Shown: piece after piece, positions 11,001 to 18,830 of the stretch | Position numbering within the stretch: the first letter of the stretch is position 1 | How the letters are laid out: every line of letters begins with the position of its first letter | NCBI GenBank assembly: GCA_002338525.1 | Contig: DDIM01000001.1 | Coordinates: forward strand, 178,322 to 242,321 | Direction of reading: 5' to 3' | Source: Micavibrio sp. UBA1850 | GTDB lineage: Bacteria > Pseudomonadota > Alphaproteobacteria > Micavibrionales > Micavibrionaceae | DNA: 64,000 nt | Notes under the pieces: generated by a model | Database searches by the model: none | What the model was told of the DNA's origin: nothing | Seen by the model: only the letters and a program-made list of their open reading frames with translations | Position numbers and translations under genes: made by a program

Positions 11001-11250
11001 CAACATTATCTAAAAGCAATAAAACAGGCCCCATTAAATCTGGCCAATATAACGACGCTTGGGAAATGCGGGCATCAAAGCCTTCTATCTTTCCTGAAAG
11101 AGTGTTTTCAATTTTATCAAGGGTGAAATCAACATTCATAGGCGCTTTATGAATGCGGTATAATGAAAGGCTGCCTGCGACAAACGCAAACACACAGACA
11201 ATGAATATAACTTCACACACATAGAGCGTAATTTTTTTAATCATGAACAA
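8059..11250 (-). CDS. AsmA/YhdP-like giant membrane-anchored protein (DUF3971 and AsmA C-terminal)
   Basis: A 1063-residue protein with one N-terminal transmembrane helix (about residues 8-30) and a very long, repetitive beta-rich region, as in the AsmA/TamB/YhdP group. These proteins are thought to span the periplasm as bridges that move phospholipid to the outer membrane. The region around KIEGFDARISQASLYWPDLM matches the start of DUF3971. The end (AQITDFKIVDAPTLARLLNA, then TGGDALIAATYTLR) matches the AsmA-like C-terminal domain. The gene stands alone, convergent with the pentapeptide-repeat gene and divergent from bcp. Confidence 0.85.
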   Translation of the reverse strand: MFMIKKITLYVCEVIFIVCVFAFVAGSLSLYRIHKAPMNVDFTLDKIENTLSGKIEGFDARISQASLYWPDLMGPVLLLLDNVDVSQDNVEQFSLERAAISIARLPLLAGQLKPEALILEGTQLRLLRTSDNKVRVAFDFMQPKDNVGEEPSFDIFSLIEQVLEKNANKDPLFGLKAFEIKTAKIIVEDQVQQRTWSIPNFSGAFTRDMGNVDINLSYMMDGQTLPTDVQFTLSEMADDKINSRYQSSVAFNNFDTGVIGETLGVQILEGRGLVSEGRGNVYLTDEWSISSADISVDVGDGAVKIPGLYNRFLDVSEISLEAQYEQSQDISVINVSSLDVVSNNVALSLSSKIDIQNGQINMPLTVSGSNILVDDIEPFVPDPLAGSVTESWLTTQLADGTINTIELTIPLSFKNVKLEYDQTKWQTNLGEIEADFTYENLTVDYRAPLQKATQVAGQGSFRNDTLSIVGNSGGIGDDLKAEKVTVNISDISKSGQGTADIDVRARGPFASLINYLGSEPINLKDKMDFKPSELKGSAVVDVEIDFPTISGLKADDVVVKASASIKDLYLPRVVKGKALTGGPMKLEARDGYFSLKGKGKLGGHSVDLDYTKYLEMDDAPFAQKVIVDTIADKGMRDIFEIDLDNHILGALPLKVTYLEKENGKAKIDVLADLTPVEFFVEPLNYNKGIGKSGEATLTIFTQNGAIEEVRDLNIKTLDGHIKNARLIFRKVNGVVDMRRASFPDIKLPENVLSVDLERNDNDDLKVIVAGQLLDVRHHLSKDRTSEAQQGQRDKSNLTKGRTIVSGHIDRMKVSDVGVFTGTELYLDLNANGDVAQLELDGRAGQGDIYLRYKPDPFGKLFFRLEATDAGATLKAMNLYDEMEGGILTIEAQRPPQSHINDLKGIAQITDFKIVDAPTLARLLNAVSLVGLQELLNGDGIRFGKMKTEFQRVKKPTGTELLLRDGRTSGSEVGLTFEGKVNQGSGDVDMQGTVIPLSSINKVLGQIPLIGDILTGGDALIAATYTLRREEKGEDIEVFVNPLSALTPGILRKILFEGENPANR

Positions 11251-11308
11251 CCTTGCACAATGTTAGATTTCATCTAACTATATAAACACAAAATAAGGAG
11301 AGATAAAT

Positions 11309-11773
11309 ATGACCGAACTAAATATAGGCGATATAGCCCCAGATTTCACACTACCGACTGATCAAGGCTTTGATATGACCCTATCTGATTTTAGAGGTCA
11401 AAAGGTTGTTCTCTACTTCTACCCAAAAGATGACACGCCAGGATGCACAAAGGAATCATGTAATTTCAATGATGCGCTTCCTGCGTTTGAAGCGCTAAAT
11501 ACACAAATTCTTGGCATATCAAAATGTGGCGTAGAAAAGCATAAAAAATTTAGTGAAAAATATGCTTTAAGCTTTCCCTTATTTTCTGACAAGCGCGGCA
11601 CAGTATGTGAAGACTATGGTACATGGGTAGAAAAAAGCATGTATGGCCGAAAATATATGGGTATTGAGCGCTCAACCTTCGTGATTGACGAGGAAGGAAA
11701 AATCGAGCACATCTGGCGCCGCGTAAAAGTTCCCAACCATGTTGATGCTGTAAAAAGTGCGCTAGAGGGATAA
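11309..11773 (+). CDS. bcp: Thioredoxin-dependent peroxiredoxin (BCP type)
   Basis: A 154-residue atypical 2-Cys peroxiredoxin that reduces hydrogen peroxide and organic hydroperoxides at the expense of thioredoxin. The peroxidatic cysteine is Cys46 in [16 protein letters not shown], and Cys51, five residues on, is the resolving cysteine of the alpha2-type BCP group. The following YGVWxEKxMYGxKYMG-like stretch is present as [20 protein letters not shown] strong ribosome site (aaggag) precedes ATG 11309. Divergent from the AsmA-like gene, convergent with icd. Confidence 0.96.
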   Translation: MTELNIGDIAPDFTLPTDQGFDMTLSDFRGQKVVLYFYPKDDTPGCTKESCNFNDALPAFEALNTQILGISKCGVEKHKKFSEKYALSFPLFSDKRGTVCEDYGTWVEKSMYGRKYMGIERSTFVIDEEGKIEHIWRRVKVPNHVDAVKSALEG

Positions 11774-11814
11774 CCCTCAGCGCACCTTTAAATTCTTATT
11801 TCTAAAACGAGGAT

Positions 11815-13248
11815 TTATTCGCCTTGTGCCTTTGAATATGCCGGCTCGCCATCAAATTCATACAGATTATGCGTCTTTACAATATCAAAACCGGCATCAG
11901 CCAAATCAGTAATTTGTTGCGCTACACGGCGAGGGCCTGTTTTACCTCTAAAACGTAGACGCCACATCTCAGAACATAGGCTCTCAGGTTTTTGACCTGG
12001 CCACATTTTTACACCGCGATTACTAATCATCGACAGATGAAACCCTTCACGCACAAGGGGCTGAACTTCACTGGCTAGAACGCCAACATCTTTATCTTTT
12101 GCATAGACAAAAATATCCGTTCCCACAAGCTCACGCTGCACGTCTTTGCGCTCTTTTAACGGCGGCATAGTTAACGCTCCTGTGCTGTCACTATATGACA
12201 CAGCTTTCAGCTGAGAGGGCTTTTGCCCTATGCGCTCAATCACAGCCTTTTTAAACTCATCTGTACCAACACGCTTCTTACTTGTGTCTTCTTTGTAAAG
12301 ATCGCCTGTGTGGATACCGTCCTCAATTGTTTTCAGCCATGCATTATGAACTGTTTCTGCGACATCGCCTTGCCCAATATGAACAAGCATCATAACCGCC
12401 CCCAATAACAGGCCTGATGGATTGGCAATGCCCTGCCCTGCAATATCTGGCGCTGTACCGTGCATAGCTTCGAACATGGCAAACTCGTCACCGATATTGG
12501 CAGAAATACCAAGCCCGACAGACCCCGTCACTTCGGCCGCAATGTCAGACACGATATCACCATAGAGGTTTTCTGTCACAATCACGTCAAAATCTTCAGG
12601 ACGAGACGCGATACGCGCCGCACCGATATCAACAATATACCGCTCGCTTTCAATTTCTGGATATTCAGCCGCAATTTCTTGGAAGGTTTCATAAAATAAA
12701 CCATCAGAAATTTTCATGATGTTGTCTTTAACCATACATGTCACTTTTTTGCGGCCGTTGGCCTTGGCATATTCAAATGCGTAGCGACAAATGCGCTCTG
12801 ATCCTTGACGAGAAATCAGCTTTATAGATTCTGTTACATTCGGCGTGTATTTATATTCGATACCGCCGTACAAATCCTCCTCATTCTCGCGCACAATAAC
12901 AATATCCATCTCTGGGTGATGCGTTTGAACAAACGGGTGAAATGAACGACACGGGCGCACATTCGCGTATAGCCCTAAAGTTTTACGAACCGTTACGTTT
13001 AGGCTTTTGAACCCACCGCCCATAGGCGTAAAGATAGGGGCTTTCAAAAATATTTTATTTTTACGTAGCGTCTCCCATGCATGATCTTCAATCCCGGTCA
13101 TGCACCCGCGCTTGTATACATCTTCGCCAATTTCAATTTCATCAATATCAAGCCGTGCACCAGCAGCTTTTAGAATTTCTAATGTGGCGTCCATAATTTC
13201 GGGGCCGATGCCGTTGCCTCTTGCGACTGTGATGGGGGTATTGACCAT
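11815..13248 (-). CDS. icd: Isocitrate dehydrogenase, Rickettsia-type long form
   Basis: TCA-cycle enzyme that converts isocitrate to 2-oxoglutarate and CO2. The N-terminal 340 residues form the isocitrate/isopropylmalate dehydrogenase fold: ARGNGIGPEIM at the start, NVTVRKTLGLYANVRPCRS for substrate binding, the metal-binding TENLYGDIVSDIAAEVTGS and the nucleotide-binding loop MHGTAPDIAGQGIANP. About 130 more residues follow, which is the size and layout of the Rickettsia enzyme (about 480 residues) rather than E. coli Icd. NADP is the expected cofactor but was not deduced from specific residues. The start ATG follows taaggac. Confidence 0.93.
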   Translation of the reverse strand: MVNTPITVARGNGIGPEIMDATLEILKAAGARLDIDEIEIGEDVYKRGCMTGIEDHAWETLRKNKIFLKAPIFTPMGGGFKSLNVTVRKTLGLYANVRPCRSFHPFVQTHHPEMDIVIVRENEEDLYGGIEYKYTPNVTESIKLISRQGSERICRYAFEYAKANGRKKVTCMVKDNIMKISDGLFYETFQEIAAEYPEIESERYIVDIGAARIASRPEDFDVIVTENLYGDIVSDIAAEVTGSVGLGISANIGDEFAMFEAMHGTAPDIAGQGIANPSGLLLGAVMMLVHIGQGDVAETVHNAWLKTIEDGIHTGDLYKEDTSKKRVGTDEFKKAVIERIGQKPSQLKAVSYSDSTGALTMPPLKERKDVQRELVGTDIFVYAKDKDVGVLASEVQPLVREGFHLSMISNRGVKMWPGQKPESLCSEMWRLRFRGKTGPRRVAQQITDLADAGFDIVKTHNLYEFDGEPAYSKAQGE

Positions 13249-13316
13249 AAATCTGTCCTTACTGATTGATCTTTAATTTTAAATCTGTGAATGTCTATGA
13301 CATATAGACACCTCAC

Positions 13317-14234
13317 ATGATAAAGAAAAACAGCATGATCGCAAATCAAAAAAACAATCCTCACCAGCAAGACTTTTCAGCCATCCTTTTTGCGATAATG
13401 GGATATTTGGGATACAGTATCGTTGATGCGCTCACGAAGTGGCTTTTGATAGATTTACACCTCTCTCAAATCGCCATGATTATAAACTCTATGTCTGCGG
13501 TGATATTGTTTTTCATTATTTTATTCACGCAAGGCATTCAGGGATTTAAAGTTAACAACCCTAGAATGCATATATACAGAATACTATTTTTTCTAAGCGT
13601 TCCATATTTCATTTTAAAAGCCCTTGATATTCTTCCGCTTAGCGAATTTTACCCCATCTTTTTCCTAACCCCAATCTTTGTCATCATTGGCTCTATCATT
13701 TTTTTGAAAGAGCCCTTCGAGAAAACAAAAATCTTAATGGCCTTCATTGGCCTCATAGGGGTTATCATCGTCGCACAAGGTAGTTTTGCAACCCACTGGG
13801 ACGGCTTTTTGTACACATTCATGGCCATGCTATGTATTTCTGCGGGGACAATCATTTTACGAGGAATGAAAAGTGGTGGCGCAAAATTAACATTGTCATT
13901 CTACCCGTCTGTTGCATTAGCTGTCGTCTACACGCCTTTTGGTTATTACAATTACGTACCCCTTAGCATAGAAAATATAGGCATTCTTTCTGCTGTTGGC
14001 GTAACGCTTGTGATGGGACAAATAGGCTGTGTCCTTGCGTTCACCCGCGCTAGCAGCAGCGGCACCGTCGCGCCATTGCAATATACATCAATCATATGGG
14101 GGATTGTGCTTGGCTATCTTATGTTTGACAACACACCAACAACACCATCTATGATTGGCACAATCCTTATCATCTATGCAGGTCTTTTTAACATCATGTT
14201 TACAAAAACAAGCATGAAACTAAAAGCGCAATAG
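13317..14234 (+). CDS. EamA/DMT-family transporter
   Basis: A 305-residue integral membrane protein with about ten hydrophobic helices arranged as two EamA repeats (about residues 20-150 and 165-295). Supporting segments are LPLSEFYPIFFLTPIFVIIG in the first half and GTVAPLQYTSIIWGIVLGYL in the second; both have the P-x-x-x-x-x-P/G helix pattern of drug/metabolite transporters. The substrate cannot be told from sequence. The downstream ATG at 13335 (MIANQ) is an equally possible start. Codon use and base composition match the neighbouring housekeeping genes. Confidence 0.85.
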   Translation: MIKKNSMIANQKNNPHQQDFSAILFAIMGYLGYSIVDALTKWLLIDLHLSQIAMIINSMSAVILFFIILFTQGIQGFKVNNPRMHIYRILFFLSVPYFILKALDILPLSEFYPIFFLTPIFVIIGSIIFLKEPFEKTKILMAFIGLIGVIIVAQGSFATHWDGFLYTFMAMLCISAGTIILRGMKSGGAKLTLSFYPSVALAVVYTPFGYYNYVPLSIENIGILSAVGVTLVMGQIGCVLAFTRASSSGTVAPLQYTSIIWGIVLGYLMFDNTPTTPSMIGTILIIYAGLFNIMFTKTSMKLKAQ

Positions 14235-14255
14235 TTAAAAAATAAAAACAAGAAA

Positions 14256-14459
14256 CTAATCGTTATAGGTTTTTGTTAAAATTGCAGACAGATTTATTAA
14301 AGCCGTGCACTTTCCAACTTTTTGGAAGACAGCCGTTGACCCTTCAACATTATTGATAGATCTCACAGCCCCTTTGAGTTTAGAGCCGAGACGTTGATAT
14401 GCTTCGTGCACTTCGCGTTCGAATTGCTTTACGAAGGCTTGAGAAATGGATGTAGCCAT
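14256..14459 (-). pseudogene. Remnant of a phage major capsid protein (N-terminal stub)
   Basis: A 67-codon reading frame. Its first 50 residues (SISQAFVKQFEREVHEAYQR and LGSKLKGAVRSINNVEGSTA to FQKVGK) resemble the N-terminus of a capsid protein common in alphaproteobacterial prophages, normally about 300 residues. After FQKVGK the similarity stops and an unrelated tail of 17 residues follows. It keeps a good ribosome site (gaggtg) before ATG 14459, as expected of a once-expressed capsid gene. The family assignment is from memory. If right, the gene was cut by a deletion and is probably non-functional, though a short peptide could still be made. Confidence 0.55.
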
Positions 14460-14854
14460 TATTCACCTCATATATGTTTAAATTTTAAAATAGGGGATCG
14501 CTTGGTAGAGGTTGTCGGCGTATGCACGCGCGGCCATTAGGCAAGCACTTCAATGTCGGAGCGGGAAAATGCCGTTATTCCTTGCAAGTAAACAGCTGCT
14601 GTGAGAGGCTTTCATGCCTTACATTTCATTTAGATACAGCTGTTGCGTTGATAAAAATAATGTAGGATATTATTCCTATAATGTCAATATATTTTTTTTC
14701 TTTTTGTCCGTAGTTGTGGAAAAAAACAAGTTAGCGTGAAAAAAGTCTTGCAAAATAAAAAACTTTCATTTACCTTACGTAAACTAATTTGGTGATTGAG
14801 GGATTACCAAGACTTAAAATGCAATAATAATATAATTTCCAAGCAGGATAAGCC
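14460..14854. other. Gene-free stretch between the capsid stub and the PilZ-like gene
   Basis: About 395 bp, A+T-rich in its right half. It contains two acagctg(c/t)tg motifs (near 14591 and 14637), a T-run after position 14691, and a TATAAT box at 14677-14682 without a convincing -35 partner. No reading frame, RNA gene or clean terminator is visible. It is probably scar tissue from prophage decay plus the promoter of the PilZ-like gene. Confidence 0.4.
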
Positions 14855-15247
14855 ATGCTCTCAAGACTAAGAAACTTTAAAACTATGAACAATAATAACC
14901 TTAAAACGACTGAATACGAAAACAAGCGTTCGACACCTCGTCGCAAGTGCGACCAGTGCGTAAGCGAAGTCAACGGTCAAAACTACCCTGTCGAAGACTG
15001 GAGCATGGGTGGCGTTAAGGTATTTGGAGATTTCAGAACATACAACGAAGGGCAAGAGCTCCCCGTTGTTATGAAGTTCAAGCTTCGCGATGATATTCTC
15101 AGCATCCCGCATGCGGCACAAATTGTGCGCAAAAGAAATGACGGTGTAGCCTTACAATTCATCCCATTGACAAAAGATGTCCGCTCTAACTTTCAAAAAG
15201 TGATAGACGACTACAACACACGCGAATTTGCAGGCTCTCTAGCCTAA
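14855..15247 (+). CDS. PilZ-like domain protein
   Basis: A 130-residue protein. RSTPRRKCDQCV followed after about 20 residues by VEDWSMGGVKV fits the c-di-GMP signature RxxxR...(D/N)xSxxG of PilZ domains, with Arg and Asp-x-Ser-x-x-Gly in register. The domain covers about residues 25-120 and ends with an R-K-R-N-D-G-V-A-L-Q-F strand, also typical. There is no signal peptide. PilZ proteins bind cyclic di-GMP and alter motility or exopolysaccharide production; no partner is nearby. ATG 14855 is preferred because aggat lies at the right distance; ATG 14885 lacks such a site. The 3' end overlaps the convergent phage-like ORF by 9 bp. Confidence 0.7.
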   Translation: MLSRLRNFKTMNNNNLKTTEYENKRSTPRRKCDQCVSEVNGQNYPVEDWSMGGVKVFGDFRTYNEGQELPVVMKFKLRDDILSIPHAAQIVRKRNDGVALQFIPLTKDVRSNFQKVIDDYNTREFAGSLA

Positions 15248-15439
15248 CAAAAAAGGCGCATCGAAGTGATGAAACGCAATTTCAGTCATATGCGCCAAGG
15301 GATCGATAGAAAACCTTTTTTCACCATCTGACATAATCACATAGCAATGGCGGAACCCCCTTTTTAGACATTTTAAATATCTGATATCCGTATCATTGGA
15401 AAAAACAATCCATGCCATTTGCGGATGGTGCGTTGTCAT
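15239..15439 (-). pseudogene. Truncated phage-associated protein (N-terminal 66 residues)
   Basis: A 66-residue frame coupled to the preceding gene by a 4-bp ATGA overlap. The sequence AWIVFSNDTDIRYLKCLKRG then FRHCYVIM and IDPLAHMTEI resembles a phage-like protein of alphaproteobacteria that I remember as about 140 residues, with a conserved C-terminal half that is absent here. The frame ends inside the 3' end of the PilZ-like gene, which suggests a deletion joined the two. Function unknown, probably virion head or packaging related by past neighbourhood. If my memory of the family length is wrong it could be an intact small gene. Confidence 0.45.
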
Positions 15440-15891
15440 TGCACAGTTCCCTCTTGGGCATAATGCGCCATCTGTTGAGAAAATCTCTGATCAGGAATGC
15501 GTTGAACAATGCCTTTGTTCACTAACACATCTTCAATTTTATCCAGTGCCTCAACCCAAAGAGAATGCGCGCGCGCCTCCCTTGTTCTATTGGCATCTGG
15601 GGCCATCAAACGTTGGCCATAATGTTTTAAAACGCGTAAATGTTCCATTGTGATCATCCGGTTACGATATAAACGATCAACAACTTTAAAAACGTCAATC
15701 GGCTCGCATGGACGTGGGTAAAGTGCCTGACCAGATGTGAACCGTGCGCCGTCATAGCGTGCTGCTTGCGCCTGCAAGAACCAAAACCACGACTCCTCGG
15801 CATCAACAAAAGGAACAGCGTCTGTCGCAACGTTTTCAGCGTATCCCGCCTGTTTGTGAATGTTTTGTGATGTCTCTATTTGTGGTGTCAT
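15436..15891 (-). CDS. Uncharacterised phage-associated protein
   Basis: A 151-residue soluble protein with the striking motif ESWFWFLQAQAARYDGARFT, then CEPIDVFKVVDRLYRNRMIT and MEHLRVLKHYGQRLMAPDAN. Similar proteins occur in alphaproteobacterial prophages and gene-transfer-agent-like clusters, directly before the protein encoded downstream here. Biochemical role unknown. It is translationally coupled to the truncated ORF that follows. Together with the capsid stub 1 kb away it suggests a degraded tailed prophage in which this gene alone stayed whole. A LexA-like box lies just upstream of its start. Confidence 0.55.
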   Translation of the reverse strand: MTPQIETSQNIHKQAGYAENVATDAVPFVDAEESWFWFLQAQAARYDGARFTSGQALYPRPCEPIDVFKVVDRLYRNRMITMEHLRVLKHYGQRLMAPDANRTREARAHSLWVEALDKIEDVLVNKGIVQRIPDQRFSQQMAHYAQEGTVQ

Positions 15892-15943
15892 AACGCCAAT
15901 CCTTTTTTAGTTTGTTCTCGTTTGTTTCTTTTTGTTTACTTTT

Positions 15944-15958
15944 GTTCTCTTTATGTTC
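15944..15958. promoter_or_regulatory. LexA-type SOS box (alphaproteobacterial GTTC-N7-GTTC)
   Basis: The sequence gttctctttatgttc is an exact GTTC-N7-GTTC direct repeat, the LexA operator of alphaproteobacteria. It lies in the 245-bp divergent region between the phage-associated gene (start 15891) and the S24-type repressor (start 16137). A run of further TTTGTT/GTTC repeats extends to 15914, with a weaker GTTC-N7-TTTC copy at 15914-15928. Either LexA or the neighbouring phage-type repressor could bind; SOS induction of the old prophage would fit. Confidence 0.5.
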
Positions 15959-16136
15959 ATATTGATGACAGAACTAAAAACCGAAGTCAAGATATTTTTT
16001 ATGAATTTATTCCTATTTCAGGAATCGGTTATCTATGGGAGACTATTCCTAGAGTACGCATCGCGATTCTATGCAGCGAATAGAAAAGTAAAAATTTGGC
16101 ATTGCGCCTTTAAAAATAAGAAATAAAGATAAAAGC

Positions 16137-16739
16137 ATGTTTTCACATAACGAAATCTGGAGCGCCATTGACAAATTGGCCCAAGCCAACGGTTACTCAA
16201 CATCTGGATTAGCTAAAAAAGCAGGCCTGGACCCGACAACGTTTAACAAAAGTAAACGCGTCACAGCCGACGGCAAGCCACGTTGGCCTTCGACTGAAAG
16301 TATCTCTAAAAGTTTAGCCGCAACACAAGCCACACTTATGGATCTAGTTGGGTTTATTGAAGACACGCCCATACAATCCACTGCACAAGCTATTGAACAT
16401 TTTGAAGTTTCACAAAATGGTATTAAAAAGTTAAATCAAAAACCCCTCGCCTCCTTGGTCGTCACACAAGACGATAGCTACGCTGTCACCCTTACCTCTG
16501 CGCAATGGGCCCCGACATATAAAAAAGGAACCACACTGCTTGTCAGTCCTAAAACAGACCTTCAAACAGATGATAAGCTTTTCGTGGAAACAGCCAATAA
16601 CGACATTTTTATCATGTCCTTCGATAGTCAAGATGACGACACGCTGTCGCTTAACGCCATTATCTTGAACGAGCCGGATCGACGCATTCAAAAAACCGAC
16701 ATTATAAGATGTGCAAAAATCCTTTGGGCTAGCCAGTAA
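16137..16739 (+). CDS. Phage-type HTH transcriptional repressor, S24-like
   Basis: A 200-residue regulator. The N-terminal part (about residues 5-75) is a helix-turn-helix in which TSGLAKKAGLDPTTFNKSKR is the DNA-contacting region. The C-terminal part (about residues 100-198) looks like a LexA/CI-type S24 domain, with W-x-P-T-Y-K-K-G-T-T-L-L-V-S-P. The usual catalytic Ser-Met of self-cleaving repressors is replaced by SAQW, so RecA-stimulated self-cleavage is doubtful. Many alphaproteobacteria carry this type as a chromosomal gene, so it may have outlived its prophage. It is followed by the pterin dehydratase gene on the same strand. Confidence 0.75.
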   Translation: MFSHNEIWSAIDKLAQANGYSTSGLAKKAGLDPTTFNKSKRVTADGKPRWPSTESISKSLAATQATLMDLVGFIEDTPIQSTAQAIEHFEVSQNGIKKLNQKPLASLVVTQDDSYAVTLTSAQWAPTYKKGTTLLVSPKTDLQTDDKLFVETANNDIFIMSFDSQDDDTLSLNAIILNEPDRRIQKTDIIRCAKILWASQ

Positions 16740-16759
16740 TCTATGATACATAAAGCTCT

Positions 16760-17053
16760 ATGCATATTTTGACACGCCAAGAGATTGAAACATGGCTTCA
16801 AAGCCATTCAGACTGGTCTTTTAAAGATGATCAACTTATTGCTGATTTCAAATTTTCCGACTTTACGCACGCTTTTTCATTTCTCAGTATGATTGCCATT
16901 GAAATGCAACAGGCCAACCATCATGCGACAATTACGAACACATATAACGAGGTTAACCTCAAACTTTCGACGCACGATGCAGAGAATAAAGTCACTAAAA
17001 AAGACACAGACTTAGCAGCTACAATTTCTAAAAGAAAAGGACAAATCACATGA
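16760..17053 (+). CDS. phhB: Pterin-4a-carbinolamine dehydratase
   Basis: A 97-residue enzyme that dehydrates 4a-hydroxytetrahydrobiopterin during tetrahydropterin recycling. The signature is E-M-Q-Q-A-N-H-H-A-T-I-T-N-T-Y-N-E-V-N-L-K-L-S-T-H-D, containing the catalytic histidines and the Asn-x-Val/(L)-x-L strand. The length is normal. No phenylalanine hydroxylase gene is nearby; in many bacteria such proteins serve other pterin or molybdopterin-related roles. The last codons overlap pyrE by 4 bp, so the two are co-translated. Confidence 0.9.
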   Translation: MHILTRQEIETWLQSHSDWSFKDDQLIADFKFSDFTHAFSFLSMIAIEMQQANHHATITNTYNEVNLKLSTHDAENKVTKKDTDLAATISKRKGQIT

Positions 17054-17718
17054 CAATGGATGAACAAAGATTAGCCGCGGCAAAAATTCTGCTCGATACT
17101 AAATCAGTTTTGTTTAATGCAAAAGAGCCCTTTGTTTTTACATCAGGTGCCATTAGCCCCGTTTATGTTGATATGCGCCGCATGATTTCGTTTCCAACCG
17201 AGCGATCAACCCTCATGGATATGGCCGCGGACACGCTTAAAGATTTAGGCATTGAGTATGCCGCAGGTGGCGAGACAGCAGGCATCCCCTATGCCGCATT
17301 TATTGCAGAGCGCCTCAACATCCCCATGCTATATGTCAGAAAAAAACCTAAAGGTTTTGGGCGTATGGCACAAATCGAAGGCTGCATGGATGAAACAGGC
17401 CAAAATGTGGCCCTTATCGAAGATTTGCAAACAGATGGCGGCAGCAAAAAGCTGTTCATTGATGTCCTGCGCGAGGCAGGCGCCAATGTTAAACATACCT
17501 TTGTTGTCTTTCATTACGGCATCTTTGAAAAGTCATTAGAGAACATGAAAGAAATGAATGTGGAGCTTCACAGCCTCACCGATTGGTGGCATGTCCTAGA
17601 GGTTGCAAAACAGCAAAATTACTTTGACGATGAAACACTCATTTCCGTTGAGGCATTTTTAAACGACCCTCAAGGCTGGCGCGATGTAAACGCCCATCTT
17701 AAAACAGACGCAAGCTAA
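17050..17718 (+). CDS. pyrE: Orotate phosphoribosyltransferase
   Basis: Pyrimidine biosynthesis enzyme joining orotate and PRPP to give OMP. The 222-residue protein has the PRPP-binding motif VALIEDLQTDGGSKKLF and the orotate-side segment YVRKKPKGFGR, with the mobile-loop lysines. The start overlaps the pterin dehydratase stop (ATGA). nadK follows after 14 bp, so the three genes probably form one transcript. Confidence 0.95.
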   Translation: MTMDEQRLAAAKILLDTKSVLFNAKEPFVFTSGAISPVYVDMRRMISFPTERSTLMDMAADTLKDLGIEYAAGGETAGIPYAAFIAERLNIPMLYVRKKPKGFGRMAQIEGCMDETGQNVALIEDLQTDGGSKKLFIDVLREAGANVKHTFVVFHYGIFEKSLENMKEMNVELHSLTDWWHVLEVAKQQNYFDDETLISVEAFLNDPQGWRDVNAHLKTDAS

Positions 17719-17732
17719 AGCATAAAAAAGCC

Positions 17733-18497
17733 ATGAAACTCCATTTCTTCTCAAATGAAACAGACATTGCTCAAAACGCACAAGCCACGCTTGAAAAGCG
17801 TTACGGCCAAGCCTCTCTCGAGACAGCTGATGTTATTGTTCCACTGGGCGGCGACGGCACAATGCTGAGCTTTTTGCATAAAACCGTTGTAGAAGATATC
17901 GACACCCCCATTTATGGAATGAATCAGGGCTCGCTAGGCTTTCTTTTAAACCCATACGAGGAAACAGACCTTCTTGATCGAATTCATCAAGCAGGATCGG
18001 TTGATATTCACCCGCTTAAAATGTGTGCAACAACACATAACGGCGATACACACGAAGCAGTGGCCTTTAACGAGGTCTCATTAATGCGTGAGACACGCCA
18101 AGCCGCTAAGCTTGAGATTGCCATTAACAAGACTGTGCGCCTCCCTGAGCTTGTGTGTGACGGCATTATGGTCGCAACACCTGCTGGCAGTACCGCCTAC
18201 AATCTCTCTGCCCACGGGCCTATCCTGCCCATCGGCGCCAATGTGCTAGCACTCACACCTATTTCGGCGTTTCGCCCGCGCCGTTGGAAAGGCGCGCTCA
18301 TTCGTGAAAAATCAACATTTGAATTTAGTGTGATGGAAGCCGACAAACGCCCCGTAAGTGTCACAGCAGATTCGACAGAAGTCCGTGATATTGCAAGCGT
18401 CAAAGTCTGGTCATCTAAAAATATTGCCCGTCAGCTACTCTTTAATCCTAATCACAACTTAGAAGAACGTGTTTTAAAAGAACAATTTTTAAATTAA
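17733..18497 (+). CDS. nadK: NAD kinase
   Basis: Phosphorylates NAD to NADP. The 254-residue protein carries the family GGDGTML motif, with the catalytic Asp in VPLGGDGTMLSFLH, then NQGSLGFLLN, the NEVSLMRE segment and the conserved DGIMVATPAGSTAYNLSAHG. It is slightly short, in line with alphaproteobacterial NadK (about 250-260). Last gene before tRNA-Phe and the left border of the mobile element. Confidence 0.96.
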   Translation: MKLHFFSNETDIAQNAQATLEKRYGQASLETADVIVPLGGDGTMLSFLHKTVVEDIDTPIYGMNQGSLGFLLNPYEETDLLDRIHQAGSVDIHPLKMCATTHNGDTHEAVAFNEVSLMRETRQAAKLEIAINKTVRLPELVCDGIMVATPAGSTAYNLSAHGPILPIGANVLALTPISAFRPRRWKGALIREKSTFEFSVMEADKRPVSVTADSTEVRDIASVKVWSSKNIARQLLFNPNHNLEERVLKEQFLN

Positions 18498-18610
18498 TCT
18501 AAAAATAGACTGGACGAACGCTTAGAGTTTGATTATAAAACACTCCAGAAAGACGCTTACCTAGGCTCTTTCTTTTTGAATTTATATCCAAAGATATAAT
18601 AGAAGACGAT

Positions 18611-18686
18611 GCCCAGATAGCTCAGTAGGTAGAGCAAAGGATTGAAAATCCTTGTGTCCCCGGTTCGAATCCGGGTCTGGGCACCA
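18611..18686 (+). tRNA. tRNA-Phe (GAA), CCA encoded
   Basis: A 76-nt cloverleaf. The acceptor stem gcccaga/tctgggc is perfect, the D arm is gctc...gagc, the anticodon stem aagga/tcctt encloses loop ttgaaaa with anticodon GAA (Phe), and the T arm is cccgg-ttcgaat-ccggg. The 3' ACCA is encoded. Its 3' end is the attachment site of the downstream element, and the integrated copy keeps the tRNA complete. Confidence 0.98.
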
Positions 18687-18689
18687 CTT
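18670..18689 (+). repeat. attL: 20-bp direct repeat at the tRNA-Phe 3' end
   Basis: tccgggtctgggcaccactt, covering the 3' half of the T arm, the acceptor stem and CCA. An identical copy lies at 48874-48893 with no tRNA attached. The pair marks the crossover region of the element that begins immediately downstream, with its integrase gene 140 bp away. Confidence 0.93.
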
Positions 18690-18793
18690 TCATTAACTAT
18701 TTCTTAATTTGTTAGCTGTTAAACTACTGATATATCTCAATAGACGATTTATTACGTCAAATTGAATATGTTGCATCCCCCACTTTTTCAATT

Positions 18794-18827
18794 TTGGTAT
18801 ACAAACTGGTATACAGAATGGGATACA
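18794..18827 (+). promoter_or_regulatory. Left integrase arm-type sites (three phased repeats)
   Basis: Three related repeats at a strict 13-bp period: ttggtataca at 18794, tggtataca at 18807 and gggataca at 18820. Two of these variants recur near the right border at 48770 and 48792 in the same orientation. Their place between the core site and the integrase gene fits arm-binding sites of a tyrosine integrase, which might also autoregulate its gene. Confidence 0.55.
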
Positions 18828-18830
18828 TGG

